Shown piece by piece: positions 43,380 through 53,076 of a stretch of DNA of 64,000 nucleotides. This DNA comes from DASRBN01 sp035294305 (GTDB lineage: Bacteria; Chloroflexota; Ktedonobacteria; Ktedonobacterales; Ktedonobacteraceae). The notes beneath the pieces were generated by a model, which did no database searches, had not been told where the DNA came from, and saw nothing but the letters and a program-made list of their open reading frames with translations. A program made the position numbers and the translations under genes. Positions within the stretch are counted from its first letter, which is position 1. The number at the start of each line of letters is the position of its first letter. The DNA lies in contig DATGLD010000048.1 of the NCBI GenBank assembly GCA_035294305.1, forward strand, positions 532,402 through 596,401. Direction: 5' to 3'.

Positions 43380-45704
43380 TCAATGCAAAGCCGAGTAGAG
43401 TCGCTCCGGTGTTATGGGCAACTGCGTCACGCGGACGCCAACAGCATCGTAGATGGCATTGGCAATGGCCGCGCCGACGGGCACGACTGGGGGCTCTCCA
43501 ACGCCCTTGGCCCCAAATGGACCAAGATCCGAAGGGATTTCAACCATGATGGCTTCGAAGTGGGGCACATCCTGGATATGAGGCAGGGCGTAATCCATCA
43601 AAGTGGAGGTGAGCAACTGGCCGTTTTCATCGTAAACTAACCCTTCAAGAAGGGCCCAACCAATACCCTGCGTGACCCCGCCGAAGATTTGCCCCTCGAC
43701 TTCCGCTGGATTGATGGCAAGTCCCACATCCTGCGCCACCAGGTAATCCAACACGCGCACCTGCCCGGTCTCTGGATCAACGGCGACTCGCGCCACGTGG
43801 GCCCCGAACATGGGCGAACTACGCCGAATTGCCGCGCGACCGCGTCCGTAGATAGGCTCATATCTTCCAGCAAATTGCATGGATGCAGAGGCAATATCCT
43901 TTAAGGCAATGCTCTTACCCGGCGAACCACGCACCACTACTTTGTCGCCCTCGATTTCCAGGTCGGTAGAAGCGGCTTCTAGCATCTCGGCGGCAGTTGC
44001 CAGTATCTGATTGCGCGCATCCTGCGCCGCCGCCAGAACTGCCGGGCCTACGGAATAGGTAGTTTTACTGCCTCCCGTCCCACCGCTATAGGGCATGGTA
44101 TCAGTATTATCATGTGCTACGTTCACCGCACTGGCAGGCATGCCCAGGCCCTGAGCGGCAATCAGCGCCAGCGAGGTATCGGAGCCGGTGAGGTCTACTG
44201 TGCCCACAATGACTGTCACAGTACCGTCCGATTCCAGGCGGCAGGCCGCTGCACTTGGCTCAGTGCCACCGGGCCATCCGCCAACCGCCATACCCGTTCC
44301 AATTTTCCAGCCCGCCAAGCCGGGAGGCGCATTTTTCTGGCCGGCACGTTTTGCCCACAATGGATGCTCTTGCACCTTCTCTACGCATTCGAGCAGTCCA
44401 ATACGCGGCCAATGGGGACTACGTTTATCAAGCGTGGCATCGCCTTCCCTCAAGCCATTGCGCAAGCGGAAAGCCACCGGGTCCATGTGCAACGCGCTGC
44501 ACAGCTCATCAACTGCCGATTCCAGCGCATATGTAGCCTGCGGCGCGCCAGGGGCGCGATAGGCGCCCACACCGACCTTGTTAGTTAGAACTTCATAGCA
44601 GCGAATATCCAGGTTAGGGCAACGATACGTGCTGCCCAGGAGATAGCCACCAAGCCCAACAGCCGAACCGGCGTAGGCACCAGTATCGAAAATGACTCTC
44701 CCCTCCATAGCGACCAGCGTACCGTCCCGCTTCGCGCCGAGCTTGAGGGTAATGATCGACTGCGGGGCCGGATTACCCGCCAGCAGATCTTCCGAGCGCG
44801 TATAGACAAGGCGTACCGGCCTGCGAGCAGCAAAAGCAGCCGCGGCCGCCAGGGGCTCAACCAGGCCAAATTTGCCGCCAAAAGCGCCGCCTATCGGTAC
44901 GGACTCGACCCGAATCTGGCGTTGGGGAACATGGAGCGCCTCGGACACATCGGAACGCACCGCAAACATGCCCTGCGAACTCGCCCAGATGGTCATTTGC
45001 TGACCCGTAGTGCTGGGAACGACGGTTATCGATTGTGGCTCAATGTATGATTGGTGAACAAAGCTTGTCCTGTAGGTGCGTTCCACCACCACCTCGGCCT
45101 CGTTCCACCCGCTCTCCATATTCCCTTCATGGTAATGGGCCTTATCGCTGACATTCTGCGAGAGTTCTTCGTCTGTGTCGGCTACCTCGTCCTCGGCAAC
45201 GGCCGCATGAGCGCCACCGCCGGCGATTTCAGACGTGGTATCGTTTTCTTGCAAGCGCGCGCGCGGAGCGCCCGGCAGCATAGCGGTAATGGGGTCTATG
45301 ACAACAGGCAGCTGCTCGTAATCGACATCTACAGCGGCGGCTCCATCCTCAGCCACCGCCTCGGTCTCCGCCAGCACGATGGCAATGGGATGGCCACACC
45401 AGAGGACCTCCTTTTGTGCAAGAGGTGATTGGGAGCGCGAACTGCTATCGCGATGTGCCATGCCCAGGGTTTCACTGGTATACACGGCCACTACACCCTC
45501 AATCTTCTTAGCGGCAGAGGTATCGATGCTGACGATCCGTGCATGAGCATATGGGCTGAGCACCAGGCGGGCGTGCAGCAGCCCGGCTACTGGCATATCA
45601 CCTGCGTAACGAGTAAGTCCGCGGACTTTATCGGCCGCATCCTTGCGCCGCGTGCGCTTACCGACCGCGAAATTCTGGCCGGTTGTGTCAATTGTTTGTG
45701 CCAT
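43380..45704 (-). CDS. Molybdenum hydroxylase large subunit, xanthine dehydrogenase/CoxL family
   Basis: 774 residues from the ATG at 45704 (MAQTIDTTGQNF), with GGAG upstream. Features include DKVRGLTRYAGDMPVAGLLHA, PIGGAFGGKFGLVEPLAA, GVGAYRAPGAPQATYALESAVDEL and GAKGVGEPPVVPVGAAIANAI. The AYRAPG form fits xanthine or aldehyde hydroxylases and not the AYRCSFR loop of true CO dehydrogenase. A Glu/Asp-rich insert of about 30 residues follows residue 160. The usual FAD and 2Fe-2S subunits are missing on both sides, so partners must lie elsewhere. Confidence 0.88.
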   Translation of the reverse strand: MAQTIDTTGQNFAVGKRTRRKDAADKVRGLTRYAGDMPVAGLLHARLVLSPYAHARIVSIDTSAAKKIEGVVAVYTSETLGMAHRDSSSRSQSPLAQKEVLWCGHPIAIVLAETEAVAEDGAAAVDVDYEQLPVVIDPITAMLPGAPRARLQENDTTSEIAGGGAHAAVAEDEVADTDEELSQNVSDKAHYHEGNMESGWNEAEVVVERTYRTSFVHQSYIEPQSITVVPSTTGQQMTIWASSQGMFAVRSDVSEALHVPQRQIRVESVPIGGAFGGKFGLVEPLAAAAAFAARRPVRLVYTRSEDLLAGNPAPQSIITLKLGAKRDGTLVAMEGRVIFDTGAYAGSAVGLGGYLLGSTYRCPNLDIRCYEVLTNKVGVGAYRAPGAPQATYALESAVDELCSALHMDPVAFRLRNGLREGDATLDKRSPHWPRIGLLECVEKVQEHPLWAKRAGQKNAPPGLAGWKIGTGMAVGGWPGGTEPSAAACRLESDGTVTVIVGTVDLTGSDTSLALIAAQGLGMPASAVNVAHDNTDTMPYSGGTGGSKTTYSVGPAVLAAAQDARNQILATAAEMLEAASTDLEIEGDKVVVRGSPGKSIALKDIASASMQFAGRYEPIYGRGRAAIRRSSPMFGAHVARVAVDPETGQVRVLDYLVAQDVGLAINPAEVEGQIFGGVTQGIGWALLEGLVYDENGQLLTSTLMDYALPHIQDVPHFEAIMVEIPSDLGPFGAKGVGEPPVVPVGAAIANAIYDAVGVRVTQLPITPERLYSALH

Positions 45705-45818
45705 AAAAATATTGCTCCAACATGTCTTACTAGTGAAAGTTCTTGGCGCTGGGAACCACAGGCACCATTGAAAGTGTAGCACATATTTGGGTTGGATGTC
45801 AGGAAAACAAAAATAAGC

Positions 45819-45847
45819 CCGGGCAGAGGAAATTTTCCTCTGCCCGG
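45819..45847 (-). terminator. Terminator hairpin of the beta-helix gene
   Basis: CCGGGCAGAGGAAA pairs with TTTCCTCTGCCCGG, 14 perfect pairs with almost no loop. It lies 37 bases past the end of the beta-helix gene. Confidence 0.6.
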
Positions 45848-45883
45848 ACTTCAGCCTATAAGGAGTCTACTCGATAGCCAGGA

Positions 45884-47275
45884 CTACTTGAACGGTTTGG
45901 TCACGTTGCGGATATGGCCCTTTTTGGCATATGGATTACTCGCCCCAATATCAGTTTGAGACGTGCCATGGCATGTCTTGTTGCCGCTCAGGATTGGATT
46001 GGTACCCGCAACATCGATCTGAGATAGGTAGGGTGGAGGATTTACAGGCGTGTAGCCGACGCCACAAATCTGATTCTTCTGCATCTTGTCAGCATATCCC
46101 TCTTCTGAGATACCCGCCTGGTAGCCACCGGGGTAGCCGAACAAATTATACCCCGATACGTTGTTTACAGCATCGTCTGAGATACGATTGCTTATGGCCT
46201 GATCGCTGGTCGGAGTAATCGGCAGCGAGCAGAAACCGAGTTGGTTGTTTGTTTCGTTGAGGTTAGAGAAAGCAATCCCGAGATCGTTACCCTGCAGGGT
46301 GTTGCCCTGAACTTTTACGCCGGTAGTCAGCGGCGTGGATGTGCCTTCATAGCAGGAGCCGCCATACACGAGAACGCCGGTAGAGGACGCTCCACCCTGT
46401 CCGTTGTAAGAGTTCCCAGAAATTGTATTTTTGGACACAGTGCCTGTTGCCCCTCGCGAGATCTGAACACCGTTCTGGGCGATATACGACGTTGGTCCAA
46501 AACCGGTGATCGTGTTGCTCGTTATGGTAGCTTTGGAACCGGTACCATCAACAGTGATACCGTTTTTCTGATAGTTGGATATGGAGGTAGTCGTGACGGT
46601 AGCAGTACCAACGAAGTTCTCCTGGACGTCACTGCTGAAGTCCGAGGTTGGCCAGTATTCACGACCAACCTGCACAGCGACGCCGAACTGGCAGCCATAC
46701 AGGTTAGGATTCATATCTTCGATATTATTGACCTGGTCCCCAGTGAGGGTTGCCGCGGCATTATCGATCACCAGGACACCAAACTCATTGTTTGCACAGC
46801 CGCCATTGCCCAGTGGGCCGCTGATGATCAGCCCTTTGATATTGACATTGGCGGTTGAACCCCAGATGAACACGATGGCCTGTGGCACAAACAAGTTATC
46901 GCTCTGAAACTGGGGTGGCAGGCGTGAGGGATCGGTCGATGGGAACGGATTCGGCGCCTGAATACCCGCGCCCGGATCTCCAGTCAGCGTGATGGCTTTC
47001 GTAATAATCACCTGTTCGACATAGGGGTTGGTACCGCACAAATAAACAGTAGAACCGGGGTTAGCAACATCTATCGCACTCTGAACGGAAGTGAACCCTG
47101 GCGATGAACAGCCAGAATTAGTTCCGATAAATGAACCGACATAAAGCGTCGGTTGAGATGATGCGTGTGCATTATTGGGTATTCTGAAAGCCAGAATACC
47201 GGCAAACAATAACACTAATACAGCAATCGGTCCTACAAAGAACCAAAGGTTCCGCATGCGGAAAATACGTGACAT
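45884..47275 (-). CDS. Secreted right-handed parallel beta-helix protein
   Basis: 463 residues. The signal or anchor segment NLWFFVGPIAVLVLLFAGILAF is followed by a Cys-bearing start (SGCSSPGFTSVQSAIDVANPGSTVYLC). Then come NosD/PbH1-like coils such as KNGITVDGTGSKATITSNTIT, NGVQISRGATGTVSKNTIS and TGVKVQGNTLQGNDLGIAFS. Such folds bind or cut polysaccharides, or act as surface proteins. No catalytic triad can be assigned. It is alone behind its own consensus promoter and leader. Confidence 0.8.
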   Translation of the reverse strand: MSRIFRMRNLWFFVGPIAVLVLLFAGILAFRIPNNAHASSQPTLYVGSFIGTNSGCSSPGFTSVQSAIDVANPGSTVYLCGTNPYVEQVIITKAITLTGDPGAGIQAPNPFPSTDPSRLPPQFQSDNLFVPQAIVFIWGSTANVNIKGLIISGPLGNGGCANNEFGVLVIDNAAATLTGDQVNNIEDMNPNLYGCQFGVAVQVGREYWPTSDFSSDVQENFVGTATVTTTSISNYQKNGITVDGTGSKATITSNTITGFGPTSYIAQNGVQISRGATGTVSKNTISGNSYNGQGGASSTGVLVYGGSCYEGTSTPLTTGVKVQGNTLQGNDLGIAFSNLNETNNQLGFCSLPITPTSDQAISNRISDDAVNNVSGYNLFGYPGGYQAGISEEGYADKMQKNQICGVGYTPVNPPPYLSQIDVAGTNPILSGNKTCHGTSQTDIGASNPYAKKGHIRNVTKPFK

Positions 47276-47654
47276 GAAATCCTCCTTGATGGAAATAACA
47301 GGACCCTCAAATTGAATTCGATTTGGAAAAACAGCATATTTCTACCCTTCAATACGAATAGAAAATTATAGTCTGTTCTCACCTCTTGATGTAGCCACGA
47401 GGACTATAACACAAGTGGGTTTTCATGTCAATAAGTTTTTTCATTGGAAATAGATATTATTACAAAATTTTAATGGTTTTATTTTTAATTTAAATCAAAG
47501 ACATTGAGAAGCAAAAGTGCGAATTATTGCAGGAGTTATCACTTTTTTCAATAACGCATGTGGTGTAAAATCAAGTGAATTAAAGACATTTATCACATTT
47601 CTTCAGTTCAATGGTGAATGAGATGAAAGCTGTAATGGATGAATTTATTACGAG
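47276..47654. other. AT-rich intergenic region before the beta-helix gene
   Basis: Apart from the promoter at 47403-47431 I see no gene. The stretch 47440-47560 is very AT-rich and may be a curved DNA or spacer region between two genes on the same strand. Confidence 0.4.
47403..47431 (-). promoter_or_regulatory. Promoter of the beta-helix gene
   Basis: On the minus strand TTGACA (47431-47426) and TATAGT (47408-47403) are 17 bases apart. The AT-rich sequence upstream could act as an UP element. The leader is about 120 bases. Confidence 0.8.
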
Positions 47655-48632
47655 CTAAATCTGGCGGTTTCCGATGTGGAAGACAAGCAATATGATTACG
47701 GTAATGATGAGAGCCAGGAGGAGAAAAATAGCTACGCGGTCGGCCAGGGTGGTCTGGTGTTCGATGAGCATGGTGCGTTTGGGATTTGAGCCAAATGCGC
47801 GGGCGTCGGCGACCACGGCCATGACGGAGGTAGAGCGGAGCGAGCTGATGAGCAATGGGACGGTAATGATGGGGATGCACATAAATACGCGCCCGATATA
47901 GCCGGGCCAGAGATGAACTTGCCACCAGCGAGGGATGGTTAGATCATAGCCACGTACCTGCATGACCTGCAACAAAACAGTCATGCGCTCGATCATTTGG
48001 GGAAGGAAACGCAGCGCGGCGCTAAAAGCGAGGCCAACCGCCACAGGCATGCGAAATTTGTAGAAGGCCCAGATGACCTCAGAAGGCTTGGTAGTCATTA
48101 ACAAAATCAGGGAGGACGACGCACCCGCCATAACCCTACCCGCCTGCTGCGCCCCATAGAGCAGCCCGGTACCAGACAGGCCAGGAGTACCGAACCAACT
48201 GATAGTTGGTGGAAAGGTGAAAATCAAATTTGGGTGCTGGTAATCCTGAATATGGAACAGGCCCTGAGACCAGATAAGACCAATGGCTGGTGTAACGATC
48301 ATCGTTAATACGACTCGCATGCGTGCCTGCGAGGTTCTTAACAGTACCCAGGGAATGAGAGTAAACACCAGCAAGAGAAAGACAAAGTCCCAGTTCAGCA
48401 AAACGCTCAATACACCGATAATAAATGGATAGAGTACTTTCAGGCGCGGATCAAGCTGGTGGATAATGGATTGTTTTGGCTCGTATGAAAACAGGTGACG
48501 CAAGCCCTGCACGCCGACAAGCATAATGAACAAGGCCGGTAACATTGCAGGAACGATGAACATGAGCAGGTAACCAATAATAGTTCGCCCAACGATAGTA
48601 TGGAAAAAGAACTGGTTAAGTAGCTCGATCAT
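47655..48632 (-). CDS. ECF transporter transmembrane (T) component
   Basis: 325 residues, about six to eight membrane helices. The family is recognised by HQLDPRLKVLYPFIIGVLSVL at the first helix and by the coupling-helix pattern in LRFLPQMIERMTVLLQVMQVRGYD. It joins the S component to the ATPases. It begins within the stop of the ATPase gene (four-base overlap). YkoC of Bacillus is the closest role model. Confidence 0.88.
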   Translation of the reverse strand: MIELLNQFFFHTIVGRTIIGYLLMFIVPAMLPALFIMLVGVQGLRHLFSYEPKQSIIHQLDPRLKVLYPFIIGVLSVLLNWDFVFLLLVFTLIPWVLLRTSQARMRVVLTMIVTPAIGLIWSQGLFHIQDYQHPNLIFTFPPTISWFGTPGLSGTGLLYGAQQAGRVMAGASSSLILLMTTKPSEVIWAFYKFRMPVAVGLAFSAALRFLPQMIERMTVLLQVMQVRGYDLTIPRWWQVHLWPGYIGRVFMCIPIITVPLLISSLRSTSVMAVVADARAFGSNPKRTMLIEHQTTLADRVAIFLLLALIITVIILLVFHIGNRQI

Positions 48633-50374
48633 GGCCTGGCCTCTAGCGATGGGAGTAATTGCAAAAATTGATCTACTGTCAGCGCCACCCTGGCGGCTTT
48701 CTGCTCACAAAGCCGGGCATGAAGTTGCGCGATGGGAGGTGGAAGAATGCCGCATTGCGTCAGTTCATCCAGATGGGCAAATACGCGTTCAGGGACGTCA
48801 TCATTGACGATATGGCCATTATTCAGCACTACCACGCGGCTGGCATAGCTCGCCACTGCTCGCATGTCATGTGTAATCATGGCATACGTGAATTGCCCGC
48901 GCACGCGCAGCTGTTGCAAAAATTGCAGGAAAGCTCGCGCGTGCCCCTCATCCTGGCCGGTTGTAGGTTCATCCAGGAGTAACAGGTCTGGATGCCTTGT
49001 TAAGAGCGCGCCAATCGCCAGGCGTTTGCGCTGCCCAAAACTCAGGTGAAAAGGATTATCGTTGCGATGATCTTGCAGGTCTACCGTCTTCAGCAACTCG
49101 TCTAGCGAAAACGTTGCCTGTTTCTTACGTTTCCTGGAATGTGTGACGCCAAACATGAATTCTTTTTCGACTGTTGCACCAAACAGCATACTATCGGCGG
49201 CTTGAAAGAGGTAGGACATACCCTCGGATTGCTGGGAAATATGCCCCGGCACTACAGCCTTGCCTTTATAGCGAACTACTCCCCCTGTTGGTCGTTGAAA
49301 TCCCATAGCGAGCGACGCCATAGAGGTCTTGCCGGAGCCATTGGGTCCAATTATAGCAACCCATTCTTCGGGTCTGACCTCGACATTGATATCTTTGAGC
49401 ACCTGCTTTGCGCCATACGAAAGGCTAACTGATTCCCAGCTGAGAAGTGGAGGTGTGGAATCCACGTTACGATCTTCACGGCTCAGGCCAGCGTCTCCAT
49501 TACTCACAGCTTCATTGCGCAGAAAAAGCGTGCGGGCATAGTCTGTTCCAGACAGCGCTGTATATGCTTCGTCCACAGATAGAGGAGTTGTACCGTGAAA
49601 TACATCCGGCAGCGCCCTGGCAAGCAGAATCATCTGCGGAACTGAGACACCCAATTGCTGCCAGAGTTGTATATCATCGAAGGCACGGCGCGGCGGAGCA
49701 TCCACCACAATCTTCCCGTCATCCATCAATAGAACACGATCAACCCAGGGCACGATTTCATCGATCTTATGTTCCACCAGGATAATGGTCATGCCATATT
49801 CTTTGTTTAGCGTCCGCAGAACTCGCAATACTTCCTGCGTACCTACCGGGTCCAGATCCGAAGTTGGTTCGTCAAGTACCAGCACTTTCGAGCGCATGGC
49901 CAGGGTGGCCGAAATCGCCACTCGCTGTTTTTGACCACCCGAAAGCGCGAAAATCTCCTGTTTGCGCCAGGTCTGCATACCCGTGAATGCCAGCGATTCT
50001 GACACGCGCTGCGCAATCTCCGCACGCGGCAAAGCCAGGTTCTCAGGCCCAAAGGCCACTTCCGATTCGACATCCAGGTGAATTAATTGCTCTTCGGGGT
50101 TCTGAAAGACCATGCCGATATGCTGTGAGACTTCATGAATGTTCATGGCACTCACATTGCGATCACCAAAATAAACGCCCCCTCGCATAAGGCCCGCGAT
50201 ACGCGAGGGGATCAATCCGGCTAGCGCGAGTGCGAGTGTTGATTTCCCGCACCCGGATGGCCCGACGAGCAAGACGAATTCACCTTCATGGATGGTCAAA
50301 TCGATAGAGCGCAAAACCAACTTCGGCGAGCCAGAGTAGGCAAAAGAGACTTTGTTTATATGCACATCTGGCAT
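48629..50374 (-). CDS. ECF transporter double ATPase (two ABC domains in one chain)
   Basis: 581 residues. First domain: Walker A LVGPSGCGKSTLALALAGL, signature FALSGGQKQRVAISATL, Walker B VLVLDEPTSDLD. Second domain: Walker A IIGPNGSGKTSMASLAMGF, degenerate signature FHLSFGQRKRLAIGALL, Walker B LLLLDEPTTGQD. This matches YkoD-type fused EcfA proteins. It powers uptake through the T and S subunits encoded beside it. The second signature with Phe for Gly is common in these fused proteins. Confidence 0.92.
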   Translation of the reverse strand: MPDVHINKVSFAYSGSPKLVLRSIDLTIHEGEFVLLVGPSGCGKSTLALALAGLIPSRIAGLMRGGVYFGDRNVSAMNIHEVSQHIGMVFQNPEEQLIHLDVESEVAFGPENLALPRAEIAQRVSESLAFTGMQTWRKQEIFALSGGQKQRVAISATLAMRSKVLVLDEPTSDLDPVGTQEVLRVLRTLNKEYGMTIILVEHKIDEIVPWVDRVLLMDDGKIVVDAPPRRAFDDIQLWQQLGVSVPQMILLARALPDVFHGTTPLSVDEAYTALSGTDYARTLFLRNEAVSNGDAGLSREDRNVDSTPPLLSWESVSLSYGAKQVLKDINVEVRPEEWVAIIGPNGSGKTSMASLAMGFQRPTGGVVRYKGKAVVPGHISQQSEGMSYLFQAADSMLFGATVEKEFMFGVTHSRKRKKQATFSLDELLKTVDLQDHRNDNPFHLSFGQRKRLAIGALLTRHPDLLLLDEPTTGQDEGHARAFLQFLQQLRVRGQFTYAMITHDMRAVASYASRVVVLNNGHIVNDDVPERVFAHLDELTQCGILPPPIAQLHARLCEQKAARVALTVDQFLQLLPSLEARP

Positions 50375-50428
50375 CTTTTCCTCTGTCGATAAGCCGATCC
50401 CCCAGCATCAGGCGCGATGAATACTACC

Positions 50429-50488
50429 TTTCCGGCCAGAGAGGGCGCGAAACACTAACCGCGGTCGAGCGGCATTTCTGGTCGGAAA
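50429..50488. repeat. Imperfect long hairpin in the ECF operon
   Basis: TTTCCGGCCAGA (50429-50440) pairs with TCTGGTCGGAAA (50477-50488) with one G-T pair. It lies in the 129-base gap between the small membrane protein and the ATPase gene and may tune expression of the downstream genes. Confidence 0.45.
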
Positions 50489-50503
50489 AATATCCATTGG
50501 CCC

Positions 50504-50773
50504 CTACTGAGGCTTCACCTCGGATTTGATACTCTTTTGATTAGCTGCGGCGCTCGAACTTGTGCTGGCACGCATCGCCAGCAGAAAAGCTACAATCGTG
50601 ACGATGAGCAGGAGAGCTGCCGCGATAAGTACCGTTGCTCCATCCGGCAGGTTATAGTTCTGCGTTTCACCACCGTTATATTTCGATACAAGCATGTAGA
50701 TGCCGTCAATAGCGACGAGTAGCGTCAGAATAGCGCCAGCTATGCCAATGCGCCTCAATGTAACTGGATTCAT
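50504..50773 (-). CDS. Small two-helix membrane protein in the ECF operon
   Basis: 89 residues from the ATG at 50773, which shares its A with the TGA of the S-component gene (TGATG), so it is translated by coupling. Two membrane helices: IGIAGAILTLLVAIDGIYMLV and TVLIAAALLLIVTIVAFLLAM, joined by an extracellular loop with YNGGETQNYNLPDG. The tail is Ser/Ala/Lys-rich. No known family is recognised. Its position suggests a subunit of the transporter. Confidence 0.75.
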   Translation of the reverse strand: MNPVTLRRIGIAGAILTLLVAIDGIYMLVSKYNGGETQNYNLPDGATVLIAAALLLIVTIVAFLLAMRASTSSSAAANQKSIKSEVKPQ

Positions 50774-51537
50774 CAGGCAGTCTCCTCTTTCCATGCTTGG
50801 GGTACAGTTTCCGCGCTGGCACTGGCCCCCGGATTAACTGAGCGAGCAATGCGAATGGCGAGCGGCGCTGATATACCGGCTTCCACACCGTTACCAAGCA
50901 GGTTGAACAGGGAGTAGAGCAGAATATAGGCCAGGGTTCTTGTAGAACCCTCAATATATGGCCCCAGGATGGCTGATTGGATGGTGACAGCAGGGACAGC
51001 GCGTAAAGCACCCATTATGAGACCATCAATAACGGCCGTCCAGTTCGCTTTCGCGAAGACGCGATTGCCACGCAAGACGAAGTAAAGGTCTACGAAGAGC
51101 CCTTGCAAGATACCATAAGGCCACATCAGAACATTGATACCCGACCCGCTATATAGCAACTGCATAAGGATGAAATTCAGGAAAACCATTGCGGTGGCCG
51201 CGCCGGGTTTTCTTATCAAGGCGATGCCGGTCATCAATAAGAACATGTAGGGCAGATCATTGAGGGCAAAGGCATGCCCAAAAGGAATCAGCTGAATGAT
51301 GGGAGTGATGAACTGGTCGCCAATCAGGTTGTCATAGACTTCCAGTAGCACACCCATGATGGAAAGAATAAGGATGTCCTGCGTTGTCCAGCGTGCAAAA
51401 CCTGCCGCTCTGCCACGCCGCCAGATAAAGAAGAGCCCAAAGATACAAACTGCCCAGATAATGATGTAGGCAATAAGATTTCCAGCGGGAGACAATTGGA
51501 ATGGCGCGCCTGCTGTCCATTCCTTCGGAAATAACAT
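50773..51537 (-). CDS. ECF transporter substrate-specificity component, YkoE-like
   Basis: 254 residues from the ATG at 51537, with AGGAGGT six bases upstream. Six or more helices. WTTQDILILSIMGVLLEVYDN and the IRKPGAATAMVFLNFI motif match YkoE, the S component of the YkoEDC thiamine or hydroxymethylpyrimidine transporter. No TPP riboswitch was found upstream, so the substrate is open. It is the first gene of the S-small protein-A-T operon. Confidence 0.8.
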   Translation of the reverse strand: MLFPKEWTAGAPFQLSPAGNLIAYIIIWAVCIFGLFFIWRRGRAAGFARWTTQDILILSIMGVLLEVYDNLIGDQFITPIIQLIPFGHAFALNDLPYMFLLMTGIALIRKPGAATAMVFLNFILMQLLYSGSGINVLMWPYGILQGLFVDLYFVLRGNRVFAKANWTAVIDGLIMGALRAVPAVTIQSAILGPYIEGSTRTLAYILLYSLFNLLGNGVEAGISAPLAIRIARSVNPGASASAETVPQAWKEETA

Positions 51538-51737
51538 GTTTCTACCTCCTCTCGAACGAAGAAAGAACAAAAATATATCAAAAGGTGACAGATAGTATCA
51601 TAATGTACCATCATGGAAAGTATAATCTGCTCATGTAATACTCTTTTTAAGATGATGTTAACAGGGTAATAAGCGATAACAGGTTTGAATTGTGATAGGA
51701 TAAAGGAGGAAAAGCATTCAGCGGAGGAGCACCTACT

Positions 51738-53036
51738 ATGCCAGAAATTGATAGCGAGCACATCTTTGGCTTCGACACACTGTCTATCCATGCCGGGCAA
51801 CGGCCCGATCCGGCGACGGGAGCGCGTGCTGTACCAATCTATCAGACCACATCGTTTGTTTTTGACGACACCGATCATGCCGCGCACCTCTTTGCCTTGC
51901 AGCGTTTCGGCAATATCTATACGCGCATCATGAACCCAACCACAGCGGCGTTTGAAGAACGCATCGCGGCTCTCGAAGGGGGCACCGGAGCGGTCGCGAC
52001 CGCGTCGGGTATGGCGGCGCAGATGGTAACGATGATGACGCTACTGCGCCCCGGTGATGAGATTGTATCCTCCAGCAGTCTTTATGGGGGAACGCACACG
52101 CAGTTCGACCTGACGCTACGCACCTGGGGTATCAATACCATTTTTATTGACAGCACTGACCCTGAGAACTATCGCCGTGCGCTCACTCCGCGCACGCGGG
52201 TGCTCTATGGAGAAACCATCGGCAACCCGCGCGGTGACGTGCTGGATATCGCAGCTGTTTCAGCCATCGCTCACGAGGCGGGTATCCCGCTGGTAATCGA
52301 TAATACCTTTGCCACACCCTACCTCTGCCGCCCATTTGAGTATGGCGCAGACATTATCGTGCATTCGGCGACAAAGTTCATCGGCGGGCATGGCACGTCC
52401 ATTGCCGGAGTACTGATCGAAGCGGGCAAATTTCCCTGGGATAACGGCAAATTTGCGCATATCGTCGATCCCTCGCCTGGCTATCACGGTGTGCGCTTTT
52501 ATGAGACGTTCGGCGATTTTGCGTTCGCTATGAAGGCGCGTGTGGAGACGGTACGCGATACCGGTCCCGCCATCAGTCCTTTCAACTCATTCCTGCTCCT
52601 GCAAGGTTTGGAGACGCTATCGCTGCGTATGGAGCGCCACTGCCAGAACGCCTTGCGGGTCGCGCAGTTTCTGGACGAGCATCCGGCGGTGAGCTGGGTG
52701 CATTATCCCGGATTGCCTGGTGATCCTTCGTATGAACTGGCCAGGCGTTATCTTCCACGCGGCGCAGGCTCGATCTTCACGTTCGGCGTCAAGGGGGGCT
52801 ATGAAGCGGGCAAGACTGTTATCAACAGCGTGCGCATGCTTTCGCACCTGGCAAACGTGGGCGATGCGCGCAGTTTGATCATTCACCCGGCCAGCACGAC
52901 TCACCAGCAGCTTTCAGAGGAGGATCAGCTGGCAGGCGGGGTGACACCCGATTTGATTCGTCTCTCGGTCGGTCTCGAGAATGTAGAGGATATTCTTTGG
53001 GACCTGGACCAGGCGCTGCGAAAAGCCGCCGCTTAA
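51738..53036 (+). CDS. metY: O-acetylhomoserine sulfhydrylase
   Basis: 432 residues, the MetY length; cystathionine synthases are about 390. FDTLSIHAGQRPDPATGARAVPIYQTTSF at the N-terminus, RIMNPTTAAFEERIAALEGGTGA, and HSATKFIGGHGTSIAG with the PLP lysine. It makes homocysteine from O-acetylhomoserine and sulfide in the cytoplasm. GGAGG-like GCGGAGGAG precedes the ATG. A CoA-binding protein gene follows by 40 bases, a pairing seen in other bacteria. Confidence 0.93.
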   Translation: MPEIDSEHIFGFDTLSIHAGQRPDPATGARAVPIYQTTSFVFDDTDHAAHLFALQRFGNIYTRIMNPTTAAFEERIAALEGGTGAVATASGMAAQMVTMMTLLRPGDEIVSSSSLYGGTHTQFDLTLRTWGINTIFIDSTDPENYRRALTPRTRVLYGETIGNPRGDVLDIAAVSAIAHEAGIPLVIDNTFATPYLCRPFEYGADIIVHSATKFIGGHGTSIAGVLIEAGKFPWDNGKFAHIVDPSPGYHGVRFYETFGDFAFAMKARVETVRDTGPAISPFNSFLLLQGLETLSLRMERHCQNALRVAQFLDEHPAVSWVHYPGLPGDPSYELARRYLPRGAGSIFTFGVKGGYEAGKTVINSVRMLSHLANVGDARSLIIHPASTTHQQLSEEDQLAGGVTPDLIRLSVGLENVEDILWDLDQALRKAAA

Positions 53037-53076
53037 ATAATCGAACACAACTAGCATCACATTCCAGGATGACTAT

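Noticed and set aside
43380..45704. Carbon monoxide dehydrogenase CoxL
   Set aside because: The loop reads AYRAPG rather than AYRCSFR, and CoxM/CoxS are absent.
51538..51737. TPP riboswitch before the YkoE-like gene
   Set aside because: The CUGAGA and other conserved TPP blocks are absent on the minus strand.
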